The notes beneath the pieces were generated by a model. The model saw nothing but the letters and a program-made list of their open reading frames with translations, searched no databases and had not been told where the DNA came from. Positions 41,300-48,448 of a stretch of DNA of 64,000 nt are shown in pieces; positions within the stretch are counted from its first letter, which is position 1; each line of letters begins with the position of its first letter. A program made the position numbers and the translations under genes. Source of the stretch: Flavobacteriales bacterium UBA7690 (lineage in GTDB: Bacteria > Bacteroidota > Bacteroidia > Flavobacteriales_F > PHOS-HE28); the NCBI GenBank assembly GCA_002482775.1, contig DLGQ01000106.1, positions 5,955 to 69,954 on the forward strand, in the 5' to 3' direction.

Positions 41300-41536
41300 A
41301 TGAACAAAGCAGTTTTCTACCATGCCGGTTGCCCCGTTTGCGTGAACGCCGAAAGCCGGATCACCGAACTGGTGGACCGTGGCCGGTACAATGTGGAGAT
41401 CGTCCACCTCGGTGAACAGCGTGGCCGTATCGCCGAGGCGGAATCGGCCGGAGTGAAAAGCGTGCCCGCGCTGGTACTCGGCAGCGATGTCCTGCACATC
41501 AACTTCGGCGCGAGCATGGCCGATGTGAAGGGTTGA
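41300..41536 (+). CDS. Small thioredoxin/glutaredoxin-like protein
   Basis: 78 residues from ATG 41300; the longer reading from 41249 adds a polar stretch overlapping the previous stop. Compact redox fold: first strand KAVFYHAGCPVCVNAE with CxxC (Cys11, Cys14), a helix, second strand VEIVHL, and the cis-proline loop SVPALVL. No signal peptide, so cytosolic thiol-disulfide exchange is likely. Ends shortly before a strong hairpin terminator that separates it from the MarR gene. Confidence 0.82.
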   Translation: MNKAVFYHAGCPVCVNAESRITELVDRGRYNVEIVHLGEQRGRIAEAESAGVKSVPALVLGSDVLHINFGASMADVKG

Positions 41537-41554
41537 ACGACCTACTTTCGTGGA

Positions 41555-41581
41555 GCGGGACCCGGACCATCCGGGTCCCGC
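41555..41581 (+). terminator. Strong hairpin after the thioredoxin-like gene
   Basis: Perfect 12-bp arms GCGGGACCCGGA (41555-41566) and TCCGGGTCCCGC (41570-41581), 3-nt loop, 18 nt after the stop. Lacks a long T-run (CTTCCCC follows). It also lies within the leader of marR, downstream of a possible TACTTTCG box at 41543-41550. Confidence 0.65.
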
Positions 41582-41608
41582 CTTCCCCTGTCAAGATCAC
41601 TGCACACC

Positions 41609-42175
41609 ATGTCCAGAGCCACCGATGAACACCTGGCGAAAGTGCTGGAGCGTCTCGGTGAAGTGGCCCGTGCGCTGCGCTGGAAGCAGGCCACCGATGC
41701 AGGGATCAGCGCGTTGCAATTGCGTATCTTGGGAGTGATCGCTGAGCATCCCGAACGTCAGGTTGGCGTGGCCCTCCTTGCGGAGGAACTGCAAGTAGGT
41801 AAGCCCACGGTGAGCGAGAGCGTGAAGGGGCTTGTGGACCAGGGCTTTTTAGATCGGAAGGCCGGGGGAACCGACGGTCGAAGCCACACACTGCGGTTGC
41901 GTGCTGCGGGACGGAAGCACGCGCGTGGTGTGCCGCCGCTGAGCGAGGCCATGGCTGCGCTGCCTGGGCCGCACAAGGATATGTTGCTGCTGGCCGCGAT
42001 GCAATTACTCGAAGCATTGGTCCAAAGTGGTCACGTGCAGGTGCAGCGCATGTGCTGGACCTGCAAACATTATCGCGGCGACCGTGATACGTTGCATCAT
42101 TGCGCGCTGTTGAAGAAGGACCTCGTGGTGCAAGAGTTGCGCACGGATTGTTCAGAGCACGAACAGGCAGCTTGA
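41609..42175 (+). CDS. MarR-family regulator with Cys/His-rich C-terminus
   Basis: 188 residues. N-terminal winged helix-turn-helix of the MarR type (about 30-110): LQLRILGVIAEHPERQVGVA, LQVGKPTVSESVKGLVDQG, RKAGGTDGRSHTLRLRAAG wing. Unusual C-terminal tail with Cys149, Cys152, His154, His163, His164, Cys165, Cys181 and His184 (CWTCKHY... HHCALL... CSEHE), suitable for zinc or an iron-sulfur cluster. Probably senses a redox or metal signal and controls the preceding thiol module or itself. Following it is copy 2 of the 67-bp element. Confidence 0.83.
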   Translation: MSRATDEHLAKVLERLGEVARALRWKQATDAGISALQLRILGVIAEHPERQVGVALLAEELQVGKPTVSESVKGLVDQGFLDRKAGGTDGRSHTLRLRAAGRKHARGVPPLSEAMAALPGPHKDMLLLAAMQLLEALVQSGHVQVQRMCWTCKHYRGDRDTLHHCALLKKDLVVQELRTDCSEHEQAA

Positions 42176-42211
42176 GTGATCTGAGTTCAGATCATGGGCG
42201 ATTGTTATTGA

Positions 42212-42278
42212 ACGCCAAAATGCCCGAAACCCGACACCGGCAATTCCGGGCATCGGGTTCGGGAACGGGGCAAAGCTA
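42212..42278 (-). ncRNA. 67-bp structured element, copy 2 (possible stand-alone small RNA)
   Basis: 64 of 67 bases identical to 40300-40366. On the minus strand: TAGCTTTG (42278-42271, exact TAnnTTTG) then the same alternative hairpins, ending GGGCATTTTGG, a terminator-like U-run. No gene start follows on that strand (the plus-strand marR ends at 42175), so it would act as a short independent RNA of about 60 nt. Whether it is transcribed is unknown. Confidence 0.55.
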
Positions 42279-42368
42279 CGGGTAGGAGCCACCGGCACGC
42301 GCGGTCGGGTATCCACCGTTTACCTTCACGCCCACGGTCCGAATGCCCGTAGGTGGGACTATGAACTG

Positions 42369-43439
42369 ATGGAGACGTTGCTTTGGTCCTACCGCGTCTT
42401 CGGCTTTGTGCTGGTGATCTCTGTGCTCGTCCCGCTCATCCCCAGCGATCATTGGAAGGCACGGGTCTTCGACTATCCGCGCAGCCAGAAGTTGTTCCTT
42501 GTTGGCGTGTGTGTGGTCATGGGTTTGTTCGCCCTTCCGATCGCCGTGTCGGTGGACCACATCCTCCTTGTAGCGTTGGTCGGCTGCGCAGGCTATTTGT
42601 CCTGGCTGGTATTGCCCTACACGCCGTTCGCTGCGCACATGGTGGCGGGTGCCAAGCCTGCACCGGATGAAGATCCCCTGCGGCTGCTGGTGTGCAATGT
42701 GCTACAGACCAACACCCGCTACGACCGCATGGCCGCGCTGGTCAACCGGCGTGATCCGGACATCGTTCTTCTACTGGAAACGGATGAAGGGTGGCGCAAA
42801 GGTCTTCACGCCCCTTTGGAACGTTGGAAGCATCGCATCGAAGTGCCGCTGGCGAACACGTACGGGTTGCTGTTCTACTCTCGCCTGCCGATCGACCACC
42901 ACGAGGTGCGCTACCTGATCGATAGCGAGGTGCCGTCCATCGTTGTGGACATCCGCTACCGTGGGCGTGTCGTTCGGTTGTACGGTCTGCACCCGACCCC
43001 ACCGGTGCCGCAAGAGAATCCGGAAAGCACCGAACGTGACGCCGAAGTGCTGATGGTTGGCCGAGAAGCCGAGCGTTGTCCGCACCCGGTGATCGTCTTC
43101 GGTGATCTGAACGATGTGGCTTGGTCGCACACCACACGTCTATTCCTGCGAACATCCGGGCTGCTGGATCCGCGGCGTGGACGGGGAATGTTCAACACCT
43201 TCCATGCGCACTACCCGTTCCTGCGTTGGCCACTGGATCACCTGTTCGTGAGTCCACATTTCCGGTTGGTGGATATGCGAATTGAACCAGGCGTGGGGTC
43301 CGACCATTTCCCGATCTCGATGACCGTGGTGTTGCGTGGCGAGGATGATGAAGCCGCGTTGGAAGCCACTGCGGATGACCGCGAGGAAGTGGCCGAGAAG
43401 ATCGCTGATGGAAAAGCGAGCGGCGACGTGCATGCGTGA
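42369..43439 (+). CDS. Endonuclease/exonuclease/phosphatase (EEP) family membrane protein
   Basis: 356 residues. Three membrane helices at the N-terminus (about residues 7-26, 42-62, 66-84), then the EEP domain: LLVCNVLQTN, PDIVLLLETDEGW (catalytic Glu), YGLLFYSRLPI, FGDLNDVAWS (Asp-x-Asn), WPLDHLFVSP (Asp-His) and GSDHFPISM at the end. YafD-like membrane-tethered enzyme; substrate (lipid phosphate or nucleic acid) unknown. No operon partner; begins about 90 nt after the 67-bp element. Confidence 0.87.
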   Translation: METLLWSYRVFGFVLVISVLVPLIPSDHWKARVFDYPRSQKLFLVGVCVVMGLFALPIAVSVDHILLVALVGCAGYLSWLVLPYTPFAAHMVAGAKPAPDEDPLRLLVCNVLQTNTRYDRMAALVNRRDPDIVLLLETDEGWRKGLHAPLERWKHRIEVPLANTYGLLFYSRLPIDHHEVRYLIDSEVPSIVVDIRYRGRVVRLYGLHPTPPVPQENPESTERDAEVLMVGREAERCPHPVIVFGDLNDVAWSHTTRLFLRTSGLLDPRRGRGMFNTFHAHYPFLRWPLDHLFVSPHFRLVDMRIEPGVGSDHFPISMTVVLRGEDDEAALEATADDREEVAEKIADGKASGDVHA

Positions 43440-43476
43440 GGGGAACCGCATCTGCGCACGCCGAACGTTCAGCCGG

Positions 43477-44055
43477 TCACGGTAGTTCCTCCAGCCCTTG
43501 CGCCAGCTCGTGCAACTTCACCACCGAGTTCCAGTTACGCGCGGTGTTCACCACGCCCAAGCCCTTGTCGAATTTCGCGGCCAGCTTGGATGTGCCGAAG
43601 CCAGAAGGTGTGTGGATGTAGGCCACGCTGTAGCCACCGCAACGTTTCGTCGGATCTCCCTTCACCACGGCCAATTGCTCGCCTTCCACGGCTACGGCCA
43701 GCAGTGCTTTCATTGCTGCTGTAGTGGGCACATCTTCCAGCAATGCAGCATGCAACAAAGAGGGCGTTGAAGTCGCCTTCGGGAACGGATTGGCGTTCAT
43801 CACGGCTTGCCATTCTGCAGCCGTGGGGGCGAAGATGGCCTTGTCGAACGCGAACTTCTTCTTGCACAGCGCGGCCACTTTGGCGATCGTCTCTTCGCGC
43901 GAAAGCGTAGTGCGCACCAAGGCATTGCCGCTACTGATATACGTGGTGGCATCCTTGAAGCCAGCCTTCGTCAAGGCTTCCTTCAAAGGGCCCACCGGAA
44001 GTATTGTGGCGCCGCCAACACCGCGGAACAGGAGGAGATAGGTGGTGAGTGCCAT
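43477..44055 (-). CDS. DUF1697 protein
   Basis: 192 residues. Starts LTTYLLLFRGVGGATILPVGPLKEALTKAGF, which matches the DUF1697 N-terminus (usually LLRGINVGG..), with TTYISSGNALV and a C-terminal RNWNSVVKLHEL segment of the family. No characterised activity. Convergent with the EEP gene; GATCTTTG (44074-44067) is a one-mismatch -7 box 11 nt before the ATG. Confidence 0.85.
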   Translation of the reverse strand: MALTTYLLLFRGVGGATILPVGPLKEALTKAGFKDATTYISSGNALVRTTLSREETIAKVAALCKKKFAFDKAIFAPTAAEWQAVMNANPFPKATSTPSLLHAALLEDVPTTAAMKALLAVAVEGEQLAVVKGDPTKRCGGYSVAYIHTPSGFGTSKLAAKFDKGLGVVNTARNWNSVVKLHELAQGLEELP

Positions 44056-44119
44056 GGGTGTAGCTCCAAAGATCGTGTACAGGCCTGATGTTGGTCAGGA
44101 GGACAGGAACCGATGAGGG

Positions 44120-44127
44120 TACCTTTG
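44120..44127 (+). promoter_or_regulatory. -7 box 4 nt before ATG of the TerB-like gene
   Basis: TACCTTTG followed by GGAT and the ATG at 44132. At this spacing transcription would start at or next to the initiation codon, giving a leaderless mRNA. Confidence 0.5.
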
Positions 44128-44131
44128 GGAT

Positions 44132-44539
44132 ATGAGCACAGCAGAGACCTACGTCGACATCTACACCAACCTCGGTTTCTTATTCTACAGCGTGGCCGCC
44201 GGTGATGGCCGAGTGCACAAGGCCGAGGTGGACACCTTGAAGCAGTTGGTGAAGGACAAATGGATGCCGCTGGAATCGAGTCGCGACGAATTCGGGGTTG
44301 ATTCCGCGGAGTACATCACTATGAGCTTCGACTATGCCAACGAGAACGACTTGAATGCTAACGAAGCGTATTCCCGGTTCGCCGAGGCCTACCGCGAACA
44401 CGGCAAGCGTTTCGACCTATCGTTGAAGGACCTGGTGCTGGAGACCGCTACGGCCATTTCCGATGCGTTCGGCCACAAGAACAAGACCGAGCTCACCCAG
44501 CTTACGCGCATCCAGCAGTTGTTCCGCCAACCGGCCTGA
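44132..44539 (+). CDS. TerB-like helical protein
   Basis: 135 residues, all-helical. The N-terminal segment GFLFYSVAAGDGRVHKAEVDTLKQLV is the signature of the TerB/DjlA-N fold, whose acidic loop can bind metals. No signal peptide. TerB proteins are linked to stress responses in ter operons, but no other ter gene is present here, so function is unresolved. Monocistronic, apparently leaderless. Confidence 0.72.
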   Translation: MSTAETYVDIYTNLGFLFYSVAAGDGRVHKAEVDTLKQLVKDKWMPLESSRDEFGVDSAEYITMSFDYANENDLNANEAYSRFAEAYREHGKRFDLSLKDLVLETATAISDAFGHKNKTELTQLTRIQQLFRQPA

Positions 44540-44583
44540 GCCGTTCTAGGAACACGCATCAAGTCCACGACCGGAGCAGGTCC

Positions 44584-44967
44584 TTAGCCGCGGCAAGCGA
44601 TCGCGCTCACCATCACATGCACGCCGCGTGGCAGCTCGTGTACACCAACTGTCTCGCGCGCTGGTGGATCGCCTTCGGTGAAGAAGGTCTGGTACACCCG
44701 CGTCACTTCAGCGTAGTACTGGAGGTTGGTGATGTAGATCGTACACTTCACCAAGTGCTCGTAGCCGAGACCTGCGCCTTTCAAAACGGCACCAAGGTTC
44801 TCCATCACCTGCTGGGTCTCCTCGGCGATGGTGTCCTTCTTCAGCTGCTTGGTATTGAAGACCTGGCAGATCTGGCCGCTGATGAATATGAAACCGCCCG
44901 CTTCCACGCCGGGGGTGAAGGGAGTTCCCGTGGAGTTGTCTTCCGGGGCACGTACCGTACGCTTCAT
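44584..44967 (-). CDS. RidA family enamine/imine deaminase
   Basis: 127 residues from ATG 44967, giving the standard RidA length and N-terminus with GTPFTPGVEAGGFIFISGQIC. The substrate-binding Arg is present in PARETVGVHELPRGV (about residues 104-118), together with VKCTIYITN. Hydrolyses reactive 2-aminoacrylate-type imines made by PLP enzymes. Follows the T9SS cargo gene on the same strand with a ~120-nt gap that holds a small inverted repeat GTGAAC/GTTCAC (45045-45061). Confidence 0.9.
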   Translation of the reverse strand: MKRTVRAPEDNSTGTPFTPGVEAGGFIFISGQICQVFNTKQLKKDTIAEETQQVMENLGAVLKGAGLGYEHLVKCTIYITNLQYYAEVTRVYQTFFTEGDPPARETVGVHELPRGVHVMVSAIACRG

Positions 44968-45085
44968 GCTCGTGAGGCCGGACGATGGTTCATCCGGGCA
45001 GGCACGAAGTTGCACAGAATCGGCGGATGACCAAGTGCCGATCGGTGAACGGTCGGTTCACATGTAGTTAAAGCAGCGTTGCCGC

Positions 45086-47287
45086 TCACTTCTTCACCAC
45101 GCGGATGGTCTCGATCCCTTCCGCATCGCTGAACCGTGCGAAGTACAAGCCCGGGGCCAGTGTGGTGATGTCCAAGGTGGTGCTTCCGTCGATGCGTTCG
45201 GTCCGCACAATGCGTCCTTGGGCATCATGCAAGATCAAGTGGGCTTGAAGCGCCACGCTGCGTTCGATCCGGATCTGGTCGCTGGCCGGGTTCGGCGCCA
45301 GGGTGGTGCGTGTTGGCGCTTCCGTGCCACCCACGCCGGTGATCAGGATCTGCACCGGTTCCGAAGCAGCGCTGGTGCAGTTCAGCACATCGGTCACGAT
45401 CACATGGTACGTTCCGCCGGTCTGCGCGGTGATGCACTCCACGGTGCCGCCTTCAATGGGTACCATGTTGCGATACCATTGGATGATCCCGCCGATCGGT
45501 GTACACAGCGAGGTGCCATCCACCAACACTTCCGGCACCCATGGCGTGCTGCTGCAACCGATGCGCTGGCTGCGGTAGATGTCGCCATAACTGCCTGCGA
45601 TGATGAGGTATCCGTCCACGTACGCTGCATCGTTGATCCCCGCATTGCTGATCTCCGGCATGAAGTTGGCCCACGTCACACCGCCATCCAAGGAACGTAC
45701 GGTCTGTCCGCTGTAGCTCACGGCATAACCCGTATCAAGCCCGGTGAAGAAGATGCTCTTGCAGCTCTGTGGCGTTCCGCCCATCATGATCCAGTTGTCG
45801 CCGCCATCCACGGTGCGGTAATACTTCGTCCAGCCGTGCAGCGCATCACTGAAGAAGATGCTGTGACCACCACCGGCCGTGATGTTCTGCCAAGTAAGGC
45901 CACCATCCACGGTGCGGTGGCTGTTGCCATCCTCGCTCACGGCGAAGCCCAGCGTATCGTTCACGAACCACAGGTCGTTGATGATGATGTTGCCCTGGTC
46001 CAACACGCGCGTCCAGTTGAACCCGTTGTCCGTGGTGCGGTAGATGCCTCCGCCCACGTGGCCTCCGCCCACGAAATGCGTAGAGGCGTTCATGCTCCAC
46101 GTGCAGCGGATCGCCATGCTGGGGCCGATCCGCGAAACGCTCGTCTCGAACAGGTCCACCGTACTTGCGAATGAACCACTACCGCCACCGCGACTTCCAC
46201 TACCGTCGGCGTTGATGTGTACGCCCAGTCCGCCGCTCGGTGCCGCCACCCACGTGCGGCCACCATCGGTCGTGCGCAAACCATTGCCCGCAACTCCCAC
46301 ACTATCGTTCGCGAAGCTGATCTTCTCGATCGTGCCGGACGAAGTGCCTTCCTTGAAGAGCGCCCAGTTGGTGCCGAAGTTGGTGGTGCGATGGATGCGA
46401 CCGATGCCGCCCATCAAGCCGAAACCGCTTGGTGTCAACGACACGCTCATGTGTTCAGATCCGACAGTTTGTTCGGTCCACGTGAGCCCGCCGTTGGTGC
46501 TGTGGATCACACGGCCCCACCAGCCGCAAGCCACCATGCGTTGCCCTTGTACGCTCAGCGAGACCATGTTGTAGGTGGTGTTGCTCGGCATGAAGGTCCA
46601 TGTGGCACCACCGTCCGTGGTCCGGATCACATGGCCCGCATGGCCCACGGCCACACCGGTCATGGCATCGCTGAAATGCAGGTCGCGGATAAGGACCAGT
46701 TCAACTGGCGCTACGCTCACCCACGTCAGTCCGCCATCCTCGCTCTTCAACACTTTGCCGCCGCCGTAGCAGCTCGCATAGCCCACGTTCTCATCCACGA
46801 ATTGGATCGCCGTGATGTAGTTGGTCGTCGTCTGTCCGCTCGCCATCAGGGTCCACGTGGCACCTGCATCGGTACTGCGGTAGATCTTGCCGCTCTGTGT
46901 GCCCACCCAGCCGAGCGTATCGTTCAGGAAGAACACGCAGTTCAAATGGCCGTACGTCGGATTGAACGAACCCAGCGCCGTGCGGAAACCGTCCGTGGTG
47001 CGCAACGTACTTCCACTATTCCCCACGATGATCCCGCGCTGTTCATCCCACATGTGGATCGCCAGCGGGTTGTTGCCCAACAAGTGTTGTCTACGCTGCC
47101 AAGTATTGCCTCCATCCTCGGTGGCAAGGATCGTTCCCGTTGGGCGGTCCGCCGCATAGCCCACCAGGTCGTTCACCATCACCAGGTCCTCGAACTCACT
47201 GGTATTCTTGATCGGTGTCACCAATTCCCATTGGGCGAAGGAGGTGGTGAGCAGAGCGGAAAGCAGGAGCGTCAGGAGTGTCTTCAT
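45086..47287 (-). CDS. Secreted beta-propeller (YCF48/BNR-like) protein with type IX sorting domain
   Basis: 733 residues from ATG 47287; signal peptide MKTLLTLLLSALLTTSFA-Q. The body is built from repeats of about 45 residues carrying STDAGATW, TTDGGATWTF, SEDGGLTW, TVDGGLTWQN and similar Asp-box-like motifs, as in photosystem II stability factor and BNR/sialidase propellers. The C-terminal ~75 residues (TLAPNPASDQIRIE to TIRVVKK) are a T9SS type A sorting domain. Exported cell-surface or extracellular protein with probable carbohydrate or protein binding. TAACTTCG (47303-47296) 8 nt before the ATG is a possible -7 box. Confidence 0.86.
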   Translation of the reverse strand: MKTLLTLLLSALLTTSFAQWELVTPIKNTSEFEDLVMVNDLVGYAADRPTGTILATEDGGNTWQRRQHLLGNNPLAIHMWDEQRGIIVGNSGSTLRTTDGFRTALGSFNPTYGHLNCVFFLNDTLGWVGTQSGKIYRSTDAGATWTLMASGQTTTNYITAIQFVDENVGYASCYGGGKVLKSEDGGLTWVSVAPVELVLIRDLHFSDAMTGVAVGHAGHVIRTTDGGATWTFMPSNTTYNMVSLSVQGQRMVACGWWGRVIHSTNGGLTWTEQTVGSEHMSVSLTPSGFGLMGGIGRIHRTTNFGTNWALFKEGTSSGTIEKISFANDSVGVAGNGLRTTDGGRTWVAAPSGGLGVHINADGSGSRGGGSGSFASTVDLFETSVSRIGPSMAIRCTWSMNASTHFVGGGHVGGGIYRTTDNGFNWTRVLDQGNIIINDLWFVNDTLGFAVSEDGNSHRTVDGGLTWQNITAGGGHSIFFSDALHGWTKYYRTVDGGDNWIMMGGTPQSCKSIFFTGLDTGYAVSYSGQTVRSLDGGVTWANFMPEISNAGINDAAYVDGYLIIAGSYGDIYRSQRIGCSSTPWVPEVLVDGTSLCTPIGGIIQWYRNMVPIEGGTVECITAQTGGTYHVIVTDVLNCTSAASEPVQILITGVGGTEAPTRTTLAPNPASDQIRIERSVALQAHLILHDAQGRIVRTERIDGSTTLDITTLAPGLYFARFSDAEGIETIRVVKK

Positions 47288-47384
47288 CGGGGTCACGAAG
47301 TTAGGGAGGTGCATGCCGGTACACGTTGGTCGCGTTCAGGTTCGAACACAAGAGAAGATGGCGCTGGATCCAGCAGGAAAGTTT

Positions 47385-47508
47385 GGGCGTGCCCCTCGCC
47401 ACACACAGGTCCCCCGCGCGGGTCGCGCTCTTCACTGCAAGTCCGTACTCGTCGTACCGCTTTACAGCGGAGCTCCTCGCTTGCGGGCTTTCCGTTGCGA
47501 TCGCTCAC
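47385..47508 (-). repeat. Dispersed repeat, copy 2 (inverted relative to copy 1)
   Basis: Read on the minus strand it starts GAGCGATCGCAACGGAAAGC, then CCCGCAAGCGAGGAG, ACGACGAG, CGGACTTGCAG and ends GGGGCACGCCC, aligning with 35882-35981 but about 24 nt longer in the middle. In the spacer between the divergent T9SS gene and the 139-residue gene at 47546. Confidence 0.75.
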
Positions 47509-47533
47509 GCAGCACCTGCCTGCTCCGCACCGG

Positions 47534-47541
47534 TACCTTTG
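47534..47541 (+). promoter_or_regulatory. -7 box 4 nt before ATG at 47546
   Basis: TACCTTTG followed by CCCC and ATG. Same spacing as at 44120, 49462, 51283 and 62856; predicts a leaderless transcript. Confidence 0.5.
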
Positions 47542-47545
47542 CCCC

Positions 47546-47965
47546 ATGCGTTCGTTCGGTTCCATCATTGCACTATGCTTCGGGTTCTCCCTATGTGCGC
47601 AGCCCATGGACAGCATTCACGTGTACAAGCGCGTGCCAGCCGGGGCCTATACATCAGCCAACGCGAATGCGCTTGCGTGGCAGCTACACCGGAGCGATGC
47701 ACCGCACCGCACATTAAAAGGCTCCGAACTGGATGTTGTTCGCGAGGCTATGGACGAATACCGTCCCCAGCGGCACATCTATGGTACGCTGTCGGACCTA
47801 ACGCACGTGGCCATGGCCTTCAGCGGCGGCCGGCCGGTGGCGTTCGGTGTATCGGATGATCTCGGACGGGTGATCAACTTCACGGCACGCACGGAGTACC
47901 GCATCTCCACGTGGAGCCAGCACCTCACCGTGCGCGCTTTGCTGAGCCGTTTGTTAGTGGAGTAG
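47546..47965 (+). CDS. Small secreted protein, unknown
   Basis: 139 residues from ATG 47546. Signal peptide MRSFGSIIALCFGFSLCA-Q, then a ~120-residue soluble domain ending in an amphipathic helix (STWSQHLTVRALLSRLLVE). No family recognised; no lipobox or sorting domain. The start is supported by the TACCTTTG box directly before it; the much longer open frame extending upstream passes through the dispersed repeat and antisense of the T9SS gene and is spurious. Confidence 0.65.
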   Translation: MRSFGSIIALCFGFSLCAQPMDSIHVYKRVPAGAYTSANANALAWQLHRSDAPHRTLKGSELDVVREAMDEYRPQRHIYGTLSDLTHVAMAFSGGRPVAFGVSDDLGRVINFTARTEYRISTWSQHLTVRALLSRLLVE

Positions 47966-47976
47966 GGTTCCGCGGA

Positions 47977-48396
47977 TCATCGATCGCGTCGTACGGCTCC
48001 TTGGTCAGCACCTAATGCCACACGCCATGCCAGCATTGCAGAGATCGCCGTCATGGGTGTGAAGATCAACGTCTCGCGTTGGTCAAGAGCGAACACGTTC
48101 CCTACCGTGTTCAGGACGAAGAGCAGCGTGATCACCCATGCGCCGTAGTGTCCGATCCACTGGGTCTTCTTGCCGATGATCCGCATCCTTACAAGCACCG
48201 CCGCGATCATCACCAGTAGGAAGGTCAAGGAAACGAGCGCACCTACTGTGCGTTCTTCAGGGTTGTTCAACCGGCCACCCCACACCATTTCCGTGGGGAT
48301 ATAGCCGGCGAATACGACGAGTTGGAACACGCAAGCCGCGCCCAGCAGCACCAGTAGGGCCCGCGCCGCGGTCCGGAACGGTATCAGGCGGCTCAA
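47977..48396 (-). CDS. Four-helix integral membrane protein
   Basis: 139 residues with four predicted membrane helices (about 13-32, 50-68, 84-101 and 108-128). The start is uncertain: the reading frame opens with TTG (48396) and the next Met is inside the second half of the first loop. Family not recognised. Convergent with the small secreted gene, 12 nt apart. Confidence 0.6.
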   Translation of the reverse strand: MSRLIPFRTAARALLVLLGAACVFQLVVFAGYIPTEMVWGGRLNNPEERTVGALVSLTFLLVMIAAVLVRMRIIGKKTQWIGHYGAWVITLLFVLNTVGNVFALDQRETLIFTPMTAISAMLAWRVALGADQGAVRRDR

Positions 48397-48448
48397 GCGA
48401 ATAGGCGGTTTAAGGTGTGAGGCGGAAGAACGGGCAGCTCGTAGTGGC

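Noticed and set aside
45600..47100. Regular internal repeats as a tandem DNA repeat array or CRISPR
   Set aside because: They encode the ~45-residue propeller repeats of the T9SS cargo; DNA copies are diverged and there are no spacers.
35882..47508. Whole 36-47.5 kb segment as a composite transposon bounded by the inverted repeats
   Set aside because: The interval contains core genes such as mfd, no transposase is present and the repeats lack clear terminal structure; they are better seen as independent interspersed copies.
46217..47545. Long plus-strand open frame leading into the 47546 gene
   Set aside because: It is antisense to the T9SS propeller gene and passes through the dispersed repeat; signal peptide and promoter box place the real start at 47546.
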